A DNA stretch of 64,000 nt from Umezawaea beigongshangensis (GTDB lineage Bacteria > Actinomycetota > Actinomycetes > Mycobacteriales > Pseudonocardiaceae). The DNA is taken from assembly GCF_016464305.1 (NCBI RefSeq), contig NZ_JAEIOJ010000002.1, positions 558,001 to 622,000 of the forward strand. The letters are read 5' to 3'. Position numbers and translations under genes: made by a program. Below are positions 16,655-25,718 of this stretch, one piece after another; the stretch's first letter is position 1; every line of letters begins with the position of its first letter. A model generated the notes under the pieces. It worked only from the letters and a program-made list of their open reading frames with translations, ran no database searches and was not told the DNA's origin.

Positions 16655-17538
16655 CAGATCGCCTCCATGAAGATCTCGTCGAGCGTGGGCACGACGGGGG
16701 TGAAGCTGCGGACGGAACCCCGGCGCAGAGCGGCCTCCAGGACGACCTGGTCGGCGTCGTCGGGACCGTCCAACTCGAACACGGCGCGCGGGCCGTCGAC
16801 GTCGACGACCCGGACGCCGGGCACGTCGCGCACCCACCCGGCGTCGGAGGCCACGACCAGTTCGAAGCGCCGGGTGCCGTAGCGGGCGCGCAGCTCGTCC
16901 CGCGCGCCGCTGGCGGCGATCCGGCCGCCGGAGATGATGACCACGTCGTCGCAGAGCCGTTCCACGACCGAGAGCTGGTGGCTGGAGAACAGCACCGGCA
17001 CACCGTTCGCGGCGCGTTCGCGCAGCACGCCGAGGACCGTCTCCACCGCGATCGGGTCCAGGCCGGAGAACGGCTCGTCGAGGATCAGCACGACCGGGTC
17101 GTGCACCAGCGCCGCGGCGATCTGCGCGCGCTGCTGGTTGCCCAGCGACAGCTCCTCGAGGTTGTCCTTCGCCCGGTGGCCCAGTTCGAGCTGGTCGAGG
17201 AGGCGTTCGGTGTTGCGCCGCGCCGCGGCCTGGTCGAGTCCGTGCAGCTGCCCGAGCCAGCTGATCTGCTCGGCGACGCCCATCTTCGGGTAGAGGCCGC
17301 GCTCCTCCGGCATGTACCCGAACCGCCGCCGCACCCCGCCCGTGATCGGGGAACCCCGCCAGGTGACCGTGCCAGCGTGGGCGGCGAGGACACCGAGGAC
17401 GATCCGCATGGTCGTCGTCTTCCCGGAACCGTTCGCCCCCAGGAACCCGGTCATCCGTCCCGGCAGGACCTCGAAGGACACCCCGTCGAGGATCTGGTGG
17501 TCGCCGAAGCTCCGGCTGATCGACGTGACTGTCAACAT
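16654..17538 (-). CDS. ABC transporter ATP-binding protein (NatA-like)
   Basis: The 294-residue ATPase has Walker A GANGSGKTTT, Q-loop region FGYMPEERGLYPKM, signature LSLGNQQRAQIA, Walker B VLILDEPFSGLDP and switch histidine SSHQL. The PEERGLY motif and the C-terminal DUF4162-type extension are typical of NatA-like exporters. It forms the exporter with the following permease. The gene begins 10 bases after the response regulator stop, so it may be read from the two-component operon and also from its own leaderless promoter. Confidence 0.94.
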   Translation of the reverse strand: MLTVTSISRSFGDHQILDGVSFEVLPGRMTGFLGANGSGKTTTMRIVLGVLAAHAGTVTWRGSPITGGVRRRFGYMPEERGLYPKMGVAEQISWLGQLHGLDQAAARRNTERLLDQLELGHRAKDNLEELSLGNQQRAQIAAALVHDPVVLILDEPFSGLDPIAVETVLGVLRERAANGVPVLFSSHQLSVVERLCDDVVIISGGRIAASGARDELRARYGTRRFELVVASDAGWVRDVPGVRVVDVDGPRAVFELDGPDDADQVVLEAALRRGSVRSFTPVVPTLDEIFMEAI

Positions 17539-17545
17539 GGTCGGA

Positions 17546-17551
17546 ACGCTA
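17546..17551 (-). promoter_or_regulatory. -10 box of a leaderless promoter for the ABC operon
   Basis: On the minus strand TAGCGT is seven bases from the ATG at 17538, with no ribosome site between. Its first three bases are the TAG stop of the response regulator gene. The element, including the following TCC, is the same as before the DedA gene. Confidence 0.5.
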
Positions 17552-18289
17552 GACGTCCGGCCGTCTCGGCACGTCCGGCCGGAGATCGACTTCGCGGGTC
17601 CTCCGCGCGGAGGACCTCTGCGGCCGGCCCGGCGCGACGATGCCGTGCTCGTAGGCGAACACGACGGCGTGCGTGCGGTCGCGCAGCGCCAGCTTGGCCA
17701 GGATGCGCGACACGTGCGTCTTCACGGTCGTCTCGCCCAGGTGCAGCGCGGCGGCGATCTCCGCGTTGCTCGCTCCGCGGGCGAGGTGGACCAGCACCTC
17801 GAACTCGCGGTCGGTCAGCTCGGCCGGTCGGCTCGGCGCCACGGGCGGCACCGGTGCGGTGAACCGCGCGATGACGCGGCGGGTGACCTCGGGCGACAGC
17901 AGCGCGTCTCCCCTGGCGACGACCCGGACGGACTCGACGAGGTCCTCCGGCGAGGCGTTCTTGAGCAGGAAGCCGCTCGCGCCGGCGCGCAGGGCCTCGA
18001 ACAGGTAGTCCTCGTGGTCGAACGTGGTGAGGATGACGACCTTGACCGGATGGTCGGCACCGGCCGGTCCGAGGATGCGCCGGGTGGCCTCCAGGCCGTC
18101 GACGCCGGGCATCTGGACGTCCATCAGCACCACGTCGGGCCGCAGCCGTCCGACCACCTCCACGGCGTCCAGGCCGTTCCCGGCCTCGCCGACGACCTCG
18201 ATGTCGTCCTCCGTCCCGAGGATGACCCGGAAGCCGGCGCGGACCAGGTCCTGGTCGTCGGCGAGCACCACGCGCAGGGGAGTCGTCAT
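17549..18289 (-). CDS. NarL-type response regulator (ABC transporter locus)
   Basis: The 246-residue protein has a receiver domain (RVVLADDQDLVRAGFRVIL, phosphoacceptor in VVLMDVQMPGVDG, lysine in GFLLKNA) and a LuxR-type output domain (LTDREFEVLVHLARGASNAE, GETTVKTHVSRILAKL). A 30-residue arginine-rich tail follows. It is coupled to its kinase by an ATGA overlap and lies upstream of the ABC exporter genes. It probably controls that exporter, as in many actinobacterial DesK-like systems. Confidence 0.94.
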   Translation of the reverse strand: MTTPLRVVLADDQDLVRAGFRVILGTEDDIEVVGEAGNGLDAVEVVGRLRPDVVLMDVQMPGVDGLEATRRILGPAGADHPVKVVILTTFDHEDYLFEALRAGASGFLLKNASPEDLVESVRVVARGDALLSPEVTRRVIARFTAPVPPVAPSRPAELTDREFEVLVHLARGASNAEIAAALHLGETTVKTHVSRILAKLALRDRTHAVVFAYEHGIVAPGRPQRSSARRTREVDLRPDVPRRPDV

Positions 18290-19614
18290 GCCGGGAACCT
18301 CGCACGGACGAGGTAACCGCTGTCGCGGCGGGGTCCTGCTTCCAGTTCGCCGCCGTGCACCGCGACGCGTTCCCGCATGCCCACCAGGCCGAAACCGCCG
18401 TTGCGGTCGGACGCGGCTGCCCGACCGCGTCCGTCGTCGGCCACCTCGACCTCCAGCGAGGTCTCCAGGAAGCGCACCCGCAGGTCCGCCCGGCGCGCGC
18501 CCGCGTGCTTCACGACGTTCGTCAGCGCCTCCTGCACGACGCGGTACGCCGACAGCGCCACGGCCTGCGGCACCGGCCGGGGCTCGCCGTGGACCCGGTG
18601 CTGCACGTCCAGCCCGGTCGACCGCGCCATCGCGGCGAGCTCCGGCAGCTGGTCCAGCCCCGGCGACGACGTCTCGCCGTCCGCCGCGGCCACCCCGAGG
18701 ACGTCCTCGGCCGGCTCCGAGCGCAGGACGCCCAGCAGGGCGCGCAGTTCGCCGATGGCGGTGCGCGCGGTGTCCTCGACGGTCCGCAGCGCGGAGCGCG
18801 CCAGGTCGAGATCGCGGTCGAGCACCCGCCTGGCGGCACCCGCCTGGACGCCCATGACCGACACGTGGTGCGCCACCACGTCGTGCAGGTCCCGTGCGAT
18901 GCGCACCCGCTCGGCGACGATCGCGCCGCGGGTGTTCTGCTCCTGCGAGCGGCGCAACTGCTCGGCGCGGTGCTCCAGCTCGGCCTGCCTGCGCGCCGAC
19001 AACCACGCCGCGTCGCCGAAGAAGTAGGCGGACAGGAAGAACAGCAGGTTGAACCCGATGTTGTAGAGCACGGAGGCGAGCACCGGGTCCAGCGGACCCG
19101 TCGCGCTCTCGAACACCTCCGGCACGGGCATCACGAGGAAGCGGACGAGCCCGAACCCGAGCCAGCCGAACATCGCGACGATCACCGCGATCCGCGCCCA
19201 CCGGGCGGCCGTCCGGTCCCGCATCCACGCGCCCGCGCTGTAGATCGCGAGGAACAGCGCGATGGAGGACACGAGGCCCTCCCCGGTGTGCCGCACCTGT
19301 GCGGCGATGAAGAGCGCGCCGACGACCAGCAGCACGGTCAGGGGGTGGCGCCGCAGCACCACCAGCGGCACGACGGTCGCGGCGCTCCAGGCCAGTTGCT
19401 CGGCCAGCGACGGAGACGCGCTCGACAGGTACAGGCCCATGCTGTTGACCAGCAGGGTCACCACCTGGGCGCCCGCCAGCACCAGGAGGGCGAGCCAGAC
19501 GTCCTGCCGCCGCTGGGCCGGGGAGGCCGGGGGACGCCGCCACCGGCTCCACTCCGGCTCGCGGTCGTCCGGGCTCGATCCGTCGCGGGGGTGCGGCGGC
19601 GTGGCGGTGGTCAT
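18286..19614 (-). CDS. membrane sensor histidine kinase, DesK/NarX-type
   Basis: ATG at 19614 gives 442 residues. After a polar N terminus rich in proline come about five to six hydrophobic helices (roughly 40-215). A HisKA_3 segment carries the phosphoacceptor histidine (ERVRIARDLHDVVAHHVSVMG), and the HATPase domain has QEALTNVVKHAG and VADDGRG followed by GGFGLVGMRERV. It signals to the overlapping NarL-type regulator. TACCTT on the minus strand seven bases before ATG (19622-19627), without a ribosome site, suggests leaderless transcription. Confidence 0.94.
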   Translation of the reverse strand: MTTATPPHPRDGSSPDDREPEWSRWRRPPASPAQRRQDVWLALLVLAGAQVVTLLVNSMGLYLSSASPSLAEQLAWSAATVVPLVVLRRHPLTVLLVVGALFIAAQVRHTGEGLVSSIALFLAIYSAGAWMRDRTAARWARIAVIVAMFGWLGFGLVRFLVMPVPEVFESATGPLDPVLASVLYNIGFNLLFFLSAYFFGDAAWLSARRQAELEHRAEQLRRSQEQNTRGAIVAERVRIARDLHDVVAHHVSVMGVQAGAARRVLDRDLDLARSALRTVEDTARTAIGELRALLGVLRSEPAEDVLGVAAADGETSSPGLDQLPELAAMARSTGLDVQHRVHGEPRPVPQAVALSAYRVVQEALTNVVKHAGARRADLRVRFLETSLEVEVADDGRGRAAASDRNGGFGLVGMRERVAVHGGELEAGPRRDSGYLVRARFPA

Positions 19615-19948
19615 GCGCGAGAAGGTAACCGGGTCGCGCGGCACTCCGGAGCCGATCCCCCACGACCGGCGGTCCGCGCCACAGGATCGGGTTCCGCGGC
19701 AGACCTGAGACCGCATCACGGGCACCGGACGCGGGTGCGCTCGCTCGCCTCGACCTCGCCGACGCTCGCGTTCGAGGCCGAGGTCGACGGGCGCCCGGTC
19801 GCGGGTGCGGGGAACCGCCACGTCGCGCGCGGCACGCCCGAGGAGGGCACCGGGCAGACACCCGACGCGTGGCGGTCGCGGCTCGACGCGCGCAGACCGA
19901 CCCGAAAAGCTACTTGAAAGTAGCTCGCCGTCGAGCCACGGTGGGGGG
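19615..19948. other. 334-base divergent intergenic region, kinase / P450
   Basis: Besides the kinase -10 box at 19622-19627 and the palindrome before the P450 gene, no gene could be supported. A plus-strand frame ending at 19917 (…GRPVAGAGNRHVARGTPEEG…) has coding-like composition but no start or family, and may be a remnant. Confidence 0.4.
19908..19925. promoter_or_regulatory. palindromic operator candidate upstream of the P450 gene
   Basis: AGCTACTT-GA-AAGTAGCT has perfect 8-bp arms and is AT-rich against a very GC-rich background. It ends 23 bases before the ATG, the right place for a repressor (MarR, HxlR or TetR type) to block transcription. No such regulator gene is adjacent. Confidence 0.55.
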
Positions 19949-21202
19949 ATGGTGGACCTCAGGACCACGACCACGCTCGCGCTCGCCCGCGCCGTCGTGC
20001 GCGCCCACGCCCTGCTCGGCGACCCGGCGGCACAGCTGTTCGGCCGCTCCGCCAGGCGCGACCCGTACCCGGTCTACGAGCGGGTGCGCGCGAGCGGCAC
20101 GCTGCCGGGCAGCAGGCTCGGCGTGCGGATCACCGCGTCCCACCGGGTCTGCTCCCAGCTCGTGCGCGACCAGCGCTTCGGCACCGTCCCGGCCTCCGCG
20201 CTGTCCCCGGCCGACTCCACCGTGCACGTCGACGGCCGCCGGCTGGTCAACCCCGTCGAGGAGTCCTTCCTCTCGCGCAACCCGCCGGAGCACACGAGGC
20301 TGCGCAAGCTCGTCGCGCCGTTCTTCACCCCGCGCGCCCTGCGCGGCCAGACGCCGGTCGTGGAGCACGTCGTGGAGGAGTTCCTCGACGAGATCGGGGA
20401 CCGCCCGACCTTCGACCTGATCGGCGACTTCGCCGCGCGGGTGCCGGTGCGGGTGATCACCGACCTGCTCGGGGTGCCCGACGCCGACCACGCGAGCTTC
20501 GCCCGGTGGGGCGCGGCGCTGGTCGGCGCTCTCGACGGCGTGCGGACGGCGGGCGAGATGCGGGCGCTGCACGAGGGGCTGCGCGAGTTCGACGCGTTCC
20601 TCACCGACCTGGTGGAGCAGCGCGGGCGCACGCCCGGCGACGACGTGGTGAGCGCGCTGGTCGCCGTGGACGACCTGGCCGCCGACGACCTGATCGCCAC
20701 GACGGAACTGCTGCTCGTGGCCGGGTTCGAGACCACGGTGAACCTGATCGGCAACGCCGCGCGAGCCGTGATGGCGCACGACGACGTGCGGGCGAAGCTC
20801 CTGGACGATCCCGCGTACGCGGAGGCCGTCGTGGAGGAGACGCTGCGGTTCGACCCGCCCGTCCAGTACACGGCGCGCAGCCCGCTGGAGCGGGTCGAGG
20901 TGGAGGGCGTCGAACTGGCTCCGGACACACCCGTGGTGCTGCTGCTGGCCGCCGCCAACCGCGATCCGGAGGTGTTCGCCGAGCCCCGGCGCTTCGACCC
21001 CGGCCGCTCGGACGGCCGCGAGCACCTGGCGTTCTCCGCGGGAATCCACTACTGCCTGGGCGCGAACCTGGCGCGGATGGAGGCCGCCGCCGCGCTGCGC
21101 GGCCTGTTCCGCCGCTACCCGCGTCTGCGGATCGACGGACGGGTGCGGATGCGCCCGTCGGGCATCATCCGCGGGGCCGCCCGCGTGCCCGTGCGGGCCT
21201 GA
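19949..21202 (+). CDS. cytochrome P450
   Basis: The 417-residue soluble bacterial P450 starts at an ATG behind a G-rich ribosome site. It shows the C-helix motif NPPEHTRLRKLVAPFFTPRAL, I-helix oxygen-activation motif LLLVAGFETTVNLIGN, K-helix EETLRFDPPVQ, and heme loop FSAGIHYCLGANLAR with the thiolate cysteine at about residue 369. A monooxygenase with unknown substrate; no ferredoxin or biosynthetic genes are adjacent, so a xenobiotic or orphan role is possible. The upstream palindrome suggests tight repression. Confidence 0.95.
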   Translation: MVDLRTTTTLALARAVVRAHALLGDPAAQLFGRSARRDPYPVYERVRASGTLPGSRLGVRITASHRVCSQLVRDQRFGTVPASALSPADSTVHVDGRRLVNPVEESFLSRNPPEHTRLRKLVAPFFTPRALRGQTPVVEHVVEEFLDEIGDRPTFDLIGDFAARVPVRVITDLLGVPDADHASFARWGAALVGALDGVRTAGEMRALHEGLREFDAFLTDLVEQRGRTPGDDVVSALVAVDDLAADDLIATTELLLVAGFETTVNLIGNAARAVMAHDDVRAKLLDDPAYAEAVVEETLRFDPPVQYTARSPLERVEVEGVELAPDTPVVLLLAAANRDPEVFAEPRRFDPGRSDGREHLAFSAGIHYCLGANLARMEAAAALRGLFRRYPRLRIDGRVRMRPSGIIRGAARVPVRA

Positions 21203-21302
21203 TCGGATCATCGTCCTCGTGCCGGGAGGAGCGGGCAACATCACCCACTCCGTCGGGTGAGGATCTGCCACGGCGGCGGGGATGTGATGCATTCTGGCGA
21301 GG

Positions 21303-21345
21303 GCCGGGAGCCCCGCCGCTCCGCCGCCGTGGCGGGCCTCCCGGC
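21303..21345. terminator. hairpin between convergent P450 and LGFP-repeat genes
   Basis: GCCGGGAG (21303-21310) pairs with CTCCCGGC (21338-21345). An inner CCCCGCC/GGCGGG stem extends the structure. The rest of the 21203-21425 gap shows nothing further. Confidence 0.55.
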
Positions 21346-21425
21346 ACTTCGACCGCTCACTCCGGTCCACCCGCACCGGCGCAGCTCGGGTTCCGGCGCG
21401 GAGTCCTGCTCCCCGAGGGCGACCG

Positions 21426-23207
21426 TCAGCAGAAGGTCCCCGGAGGGCAGGGTTCGCCCTTCGGCACGAACACCACCCCTCTTTCCTCGCTGGACTCACC
21501 CGCCACCGGGTCGTAGTACATGTGGCCGTACCGTCCGCACACCTTCACGTTCTCACCGAAGAAGGCGCCGCCGAAAAACATCGCGATCGCGGCCAGTGGC
21601 ACACCCACGACGGAGGCCACCACCGCGAGCAGATCGCCCGGCCCGAAGTCGACCGTGAACGCGGCCGACCACCTCACACCTCTGATCAGCTCGAAGTTGT
21701 CCTTGACGCGGTCGTCCATCCCGAACTGGTCCCACGTGTGGGCGCGATTGCCTCCGAACACGAGCGTGCCCTCGACGTCACCGTCTTCCGCAAAGGTCAG
21801 AACAGGCCCGCCGAACGGTCGGAGATCCATCGTCACGACCATGAGGACGTCGTAGCTCAACACCCCGGTGGAGCGCATGCTGCCCTTGTACTGCCATCCG
21901 CCCGTACTGCTCACCATGAGTTCGGCCCACCCGTTCGCGGCAGCACCGTCGACGTGGACGACTCCCGTCTTGATGTCCCTGGCGTCCGACACGTCGAAGG
22001 AGAACTCACCGTCCTGCAGCTGTACGGTGCCCCGTTCGAACCGGGACATGTTCCCCTGCTGGTCGAGCGTCGGAAAGCCGAGGTAGGACGTTTCCGCGCC
22101 CCGAGCCCTCCAGTGGTCGAGAATCTTTCCGTGGACCTCGCAGGCGCCGCTGCGGGTCGAGAAGTAGATGCTTCCGCCTTGAAACGCGCTCATCCGTCCG
22201 CCGTCGCCGGCCGTGGCCACCTCGTCCGCCACCGGGAAGCCGAGCAGGCCGGCGGGTCCGTCCAGTTGCAGGTACTTGGTCACCACGGCGCCGTAGACCC
22301 ACTTCGCTCCGGTGTCCGCGTGCCAGTACACGTTTCCCGTCGTGTACCGCTGGACGAACCCTCCCCCGCCCGCCGCTTCGACCTCGGAAACAGGCGTTCG
22401 CGCCCCGGGAGGGCCTTCACCGAGGACCGCGACCTTCTCCTGAATCCGCTGGGAGGCCACGACGCTCTGCGCCGACGCCACGACAGTCACCTTGTACGGC
22501 ACCACCTCGACGTGGTCGAAGAAGCCCTTGACCCACAGGTTCGCAGGCAGAGGCCCCAGGGGCGCGAACTGCCAGACCTGCAGTCGCAGGGTCGTGGTGA
22601 CGCTTCCGGACTCGGGAACGCTCACGGTGTGATCCGGTACGTCGATCCACGGGTCGGCAGAACCGAGAACGATGTCGTTCGTCGGCGCACCGCCGGAGAG
22701 GCTGACCCGCACCGGCACCGCCACCTCGTCGTTCCTCACACCCACCACCGGGTCCACCAAGAACTCGACGCGCACCCCACCGATCACGAACACGAGTGGA
22801 ACGTCGACTCGTTCGCCCGAGGACTCCACGACGAGGGTGCCGGTCACCGATCGCGGTCCGGGGACGCCGGCTGTGAACTCGAGCATCCCCTGGACGTGCA
22901 GGCCGGGGTGAACGAACAGGGGTTCCCCCGCCGACACCCTGCCCACCTCGACCTTGTCCGTGTACCCCTCCTGCCGTGCCTGCTCCCGCAGGTCCGGCGG
23001 CAGGTCGGCGAGCTCGTCGTCGGTCCACTCCTTGCGCTGGAGTTCGTACGCGATGAGATCGGTGAGGCGGATCATGGAGTCTCCGCCCGAGACCGAGGCC
23101 ACCAGCGACCCCTGTGGAACGAACTTCACCTCGAAACCCCGTCGCAGCGTCGCTCCCGCTTCCGCCGCCCTGGTGATGCTCGCAGGTTCTACGAAGAACT
23201 GCGCCAT
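21426..23207 (-). CDS. LGFP-repeat protein with a C-terminal hydrophobic segment, function unknown
   Basis: ATG at 23207 with GAGGAG seven bases upstream gives 593 residues; no signal peptide is seen. Residues 1-100 resemble a small globular domain with IRLTDLIAYELQRKEWTDDE. Residues 100-245 are beta-rich and Ig-like. Residues 283-400 hold two LGFP-type repeats (GLLGFPVADE near 321, SYLGFPTLDQ near 375), each followed by G-x-I-Y/V-x-F/L strand motifs; such repeats anchor proteins to arabinogalactan or act as lectin-like modules. Residues 410-520 form another beta domain. A hydrophobic stretch lies at 525-550, and a cysteine-containing tail ends CPPGTFC. The gene is visibly less GC-rich than its neighbours, with more A/T-ending codons, hinting at transfer. 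Confidence 0.75.
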   Translation of the reverse strand: MAQFFVEPASITRAAEAGATLRRGFEVKFVPQGSLVASVSGGDSMIRLTDLIAYELQRKEWTDDELADLPPDLREQARQEGYTDKVEVGRVSAGEPLFVHPGLHVQGMLEFTAGVPGPRSVTGTLVVESSGERVDVPLVFVIGGVRVEFLVDPVVGVRNDEVAVPVRVSLSGGAPTNDIVLGSADPWIDVPDHTVSVPESGSVTTTLRLQVWQFAPLGPLPANLWVKGFFDHVEVVPYKVTVVASAQSVVASQRIQEKVAVLGEGPPGARTPVSEVEAAGGGGFVQRYTTGNVYWHADTGAKWVYGAVVTKYLQLDGPAGLLGFPVADEVATAGDGGRMSAFQGGSIYFSTRSGACEVHGKILDHWRARGAETSYLGFPTLDQQGNMSRFERGTVQLQDGEFSFDVSDARDIKTGVVHVDGAAANGWAELMVSSTGGWQYKGSMRSTGVLSYDVLMVVTMDLRPFGGPVLTFAEDGDVEGTLVFGGNRAHTWDQFGMDDRVKDNFELIRGVRWSAAFTVDFGPGDLLAVVASVVGVPLAAIAMFFGGAFFGENVKVCGRYGHMYYDPVAGESSEERGVVFVPKGEPCPPGTFC

Positions 23208-23753
23208 GTGCCTGCTCCTCGGTGATCGGCCGGCACGGCAGCCCCGGCGCTTCGGCCATCCCCGAAGGGCGCGAAGGACGCCTGCCGGCTTCGTGAACGC
23301 CGAGGCGGTGGCGCCGTCGACGGCGCACCGGACGATCTCCGTCCCCGGACTCCGGTTCGACCGGCGGATCACGACCTCGGATCGACGTGCGCGTTCCCGG
23401 CGCAGTCGCTCACAGGACTCCTCCTCCTGCCGCTGCGAATCACGAGCCGCACGCGCGCACGGCCGACCATCTCCGACGAGCGACGTGATCGCCGTGCGAA
23501 CACGGTTCGTCCACCGGTGTGGGTGACGAGCGGTGCCCGGACGACGGGGTGACGCGCGCGGGGCACCGCTGCGGCCGGTCCGGTCGGGCGCACGTCCCGT
23601 CCCCCGCCTCGCGGGGAGTTCTCAGACCACACCGGGGAGGCCGAAGCGGGGTTGCGCCGTTCGGCCGCGGGAGAGGCGGGTCCGGACACCTCCGGGTGGC
23701 CCGTCGCACACGCCCGGAGTGCGGCCGGACCTCACCTTTGGTGAACTCCGGAC
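23208..23753. other. 546-base divergent intergenic region
   Basis: It lies between the LGFP-repeat gene (minus) and the DinB gene (plus). Open frames here are short, arginine-rich and show no third-position bias consistent with coding. No gene, RNA or clear promoter could be supported. Confidence 0.4.
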
Positions 23754-24323
23754 ATGGACCTCGTCGAGGCACACGGGCAGGCGATGCGCGAGTTCGACCA
23801 CCGGGTGCGCCAGGTGCTCCCGGAGCACTGGCAGCGTCCCACCCCGTGCTCGGACTGGTCGGTCGGAGACCTCGTGCAGCACCTGGTGCGCGAGCAGCTC
23901 TGGGCCCCCGAACTGCTCGCCGGGTGCACGGTCGAGCAGGTCGGCGACCGCTTCGACCACGACACCCCGGGCTCCGACCCGCTGATGGCGTGGGTGCTGG
24001 CCGCGGGCGCGGCACGCGAGTCGTGGACCGCGCCGAACGCGCTGCTGCGGAAGGTGCACGTCAGCTCGGGCCGGATCTCGGCGGAGGAGTACGGCTGGCA
24101 GATGACGCTCGACCTCACCGTGCACTCCTGGGACCTGGCGCGCGGGATCGGCGTGGACGACCGGGTGGACCCGGCGCTGGCGGCGGCGGTGCTGAGCCGG
24201 GTCGAGCCGCAGGTGGAGGCGTGGCGCGGCAGCGGGATGTTCGGCGACGCGGTGCCGGTGCCCGAGGACGCCGACGACCAGGACCGGCTGCTCGGGCTGC
24301 TGGGCCGCGACCCCGGCCGCTGA
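23754..24323 (+). CDS. TIGR03086-type metal-binding DinB protein (mycothiol maleylpyruvate isomerase-like)
   Basis: The 189-residue protein has the actinobacterial DinB/MDMPI N-terminal pattern. A four-helix bundle carries PTPCSDWSVGDLVQHLVREQLWAPELL, with the first metal histidine in QHLV, and DLTVHSWDLARGIG with the second histidine. Relatives are mycothiol-dependent enzymes or TIGR03086 proteins of unknown substrate. It stands alone, converging on the DUF4262 gene with a 6-base gap. The start is ATG at 23754. Confidence 0.88.
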   Translation: MDLVEAHGQAMREFDHRVRQVLPEHWQRPTPCSDWSVGDLVQHLVREQLWAPELLAGCTVEQVGDRFDHDTPGSDPLMAWVLAAGAARESWTAPNALLRKVHVSSGRISAEEYGWQMTLDLTVHSWDLARGIGVDDRVDPALAAAVLSRVEPQVEAWRGSGMFGDAVPVPEDADDQDRLLGLLGRDPGR

Positions 24324-24329
24324 CCCGCG

Positions 24330-24851
24330 TCAGGGGCCGTCGACGCCCGGCGTCCAGCTCTCCGGGCGACCGCTCTCGGTGAGCAGGAGCTGCCAGTCGG
24401 CGAACCCCGGCGGGGCCGTCGGCTGCCACGGCCACTGTCCCTGCGGGGTCGGCACGACGATCTGCACGGCCGCGAAGTCGCCCTTGCCGTGGAGCAGGAA
24501 CGCGCTGCCCAGGAACTCCGGGTAGAAGCCCTTGAAGACCCGCTCGAAGGTCACGGGCACGCCGTCGAAGAAGTCGAAGTAGAGCTGCCCGGGGACGAAC
24601 CGCTCGCCCTTGCTGGCGCGGTCCACGTACGCGCGGATCAGCACGTCCGCCATCGGCGCCTCCAGGCCGACGACGACCGCCTCGGCCACGCCGAAGCGGC
24701 GCCACGCCCCCACGGAGAACGCGTAGGGCGCGCCCTCGGCGTCCTGCGGGACGGCGACGACGGCGTGCCCGCGCCGTTCGGCCTGCTCCAGCAGCCACGC
24801 GCGGAGCTCCTGGTCCTGACGGCTCAACGCCTCGCTCGACACTGTTCCCAT
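24330..24851 (-). CDS. DUF4262 domain-containing protein
   Basis: This 173-residue cytoplasmic protein fits DUF4262. It has the opening VVAVPQDAEGAPYAFSVGAW, then FGVAEAVVVGLEAPMADVLIRAYVD and the central GQLYFDFFDGVPVTFERV. The function of the family is unknown. It lies downstream of yebC on the same strand but beyond a strong hairpin, so it is probably transcribed separately. Confidence 0.85.
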   Translation of the reverse strand: MGTVSSEALSRQDQELRAWLLEQAERRGHAVVAVPQDAEGAPYAFSVGAWRRFGVAEAVVVGLEAPMADVLIRAYVDRASKGERFVPGQLYFDFFDGVPVTFERVFKGFYPEFLGSAFLLHGKGDFAAVQIVVPTPQGQWPWQPTAPPGFADWQLLLTESGRPESWTPGVDGP

Positions 24852-24874
24852 TCTGGCGGTGGTGGTGGGTGAAC

Positions 24875-24905
24875 GAGGAGTCCCGGACGGCGTCCGGGAC
24901 TCCTC
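24875..24905. terminator. strong hairpin after yebC
   Basis: Perfect 14-bp arms (24875-24888 and 24892-24905, core GGAGTCCCGGAC) enclose a 3-base loop. It lies 24 bases beyond the yebC stop on the minus strand and before the DUF4262 start. Confidence 0.88.
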
Positions 24906-24929
24906 CTCCTGGCCCTGCTGCGGCCGAGA

Positions 24930-25679
24930 TCAGTCGATCTCGGCCATGACCTCGTCGCTCACGTCGAAGTTCGCGAAGACGTTCTGCACGTCGTCGCAGT
25001 CCTCCAGCGCGTCGATCAGCTTGAAGATCTTGCGGGCGCCCTCGGCCTCCAGTTCGACCGTCACCGACGGCAGGAAGCTGGAGTCGGCGGACTCGTAGTC
25101 GTACCCCGCGTCCTGGAGCGCCGTGCGGACCGCGACCATGTCACCGGCCTCGGAGACGACCTCGAAGTTCTCCCCCAGGTCGTTGACCTCCTCGGCGCCC
25201 GCGTCGAGGACCGCCATGAGGACGTCGTCCTCGGACAGGCCGTTCTTGGGCAGGAGGACGACGCCCTTGCGGTTGAACAGGTACGACACCGAGCCGGGGT
25301 CGGCCATCGAACCGCCGTTGCGGCTCATCGCCGTGCGCACCTCGCTGGCCGCGCGGTTGCGGTTGTCGGTGAGGCACTCGACGAGCACGGCCACGCCGTT
25401 CGGGCCGTAGCCCTCGTACATGATCGTCTGCCAGTCGGCGCCGCCCGCCTCCTCGCCGCCGCCGCGCTTGCGGGCGCGCTCGATGTTGTCCAGCGGCACG
25501 GAGTTCTTGCGCGCCTTCTGGATGGCGTCGTAGAGCGTCGGGTTGCCGTCGGGGTCACCACCACCGGTTCGGGCGGCCACCTCGATGTTCTTGATCAACC
25601 GAGCGAAGAGCTTGCCCCGCTTGGCGTCAATGGCGGCCTTCTTGTGCTTGGTGGTCGCCCACTTGGAGTGGCCGCTCAT
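24930..25679 (-). CDS. yebC: YebC/PmpR family regulatory protein
   Basis: The 249-residue protein is YebC from the start [25 protein letters not shown] to the acidic C-terminal region. [43 protein letters not shown] and [13 protein letters not shown] are all present. YebC proteins bind DNA or ribosomes; one branch relieves stalling at proline-rich sequences. In actinobacteria it follows pdxT and precedes ruvC. Here pdxT precedes it by 39 bases, but no ruvCAB follows in this window. Confidence 0.97.
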   Translation of the reverse strand: MSGHSKWATTKHKKAAIDAKRGKLFARLIKNIEVAARTGGGDPDGNPTLYDAIQKARKNSVPLDNIERARKRGGGEEAGGADWQTIMYEGYGPNGVAVLVECLTDNRNRAASEVRTAMSRNGGSMADPGSVSYLFNRKGVVLLPKNGLSEDDVLMAVLDAGAEEVNDLGENFEVVSEAGDMVAVRTALQDAGYDYESADSSFLPSVTVELEAEGARKIFKLIDALEDCDDVQNVFANFDVSDEVMAEID

Positions 25680-25718
25680 CTCTCCTCCGTCGAATCCAAG
25701 AGCTGTCGGGCCCCCGGC

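Noticed and set aside
19721-19917. Coding-like plus-strand stretch before the P450 gene.
   Set aside because: No start codon with a ribosome site, no recognisable family, and it ends inside the palindrome; at most a gene remnant.
23369-24015. Minus-strand open frames of about 106 and 191 residues near and inside the DinB gene.
   Set aside because: Arginine/proline-rich translations without family features; they overlap a better gene or lie in low-complexity GC-rich DNA. They look like chance frames.
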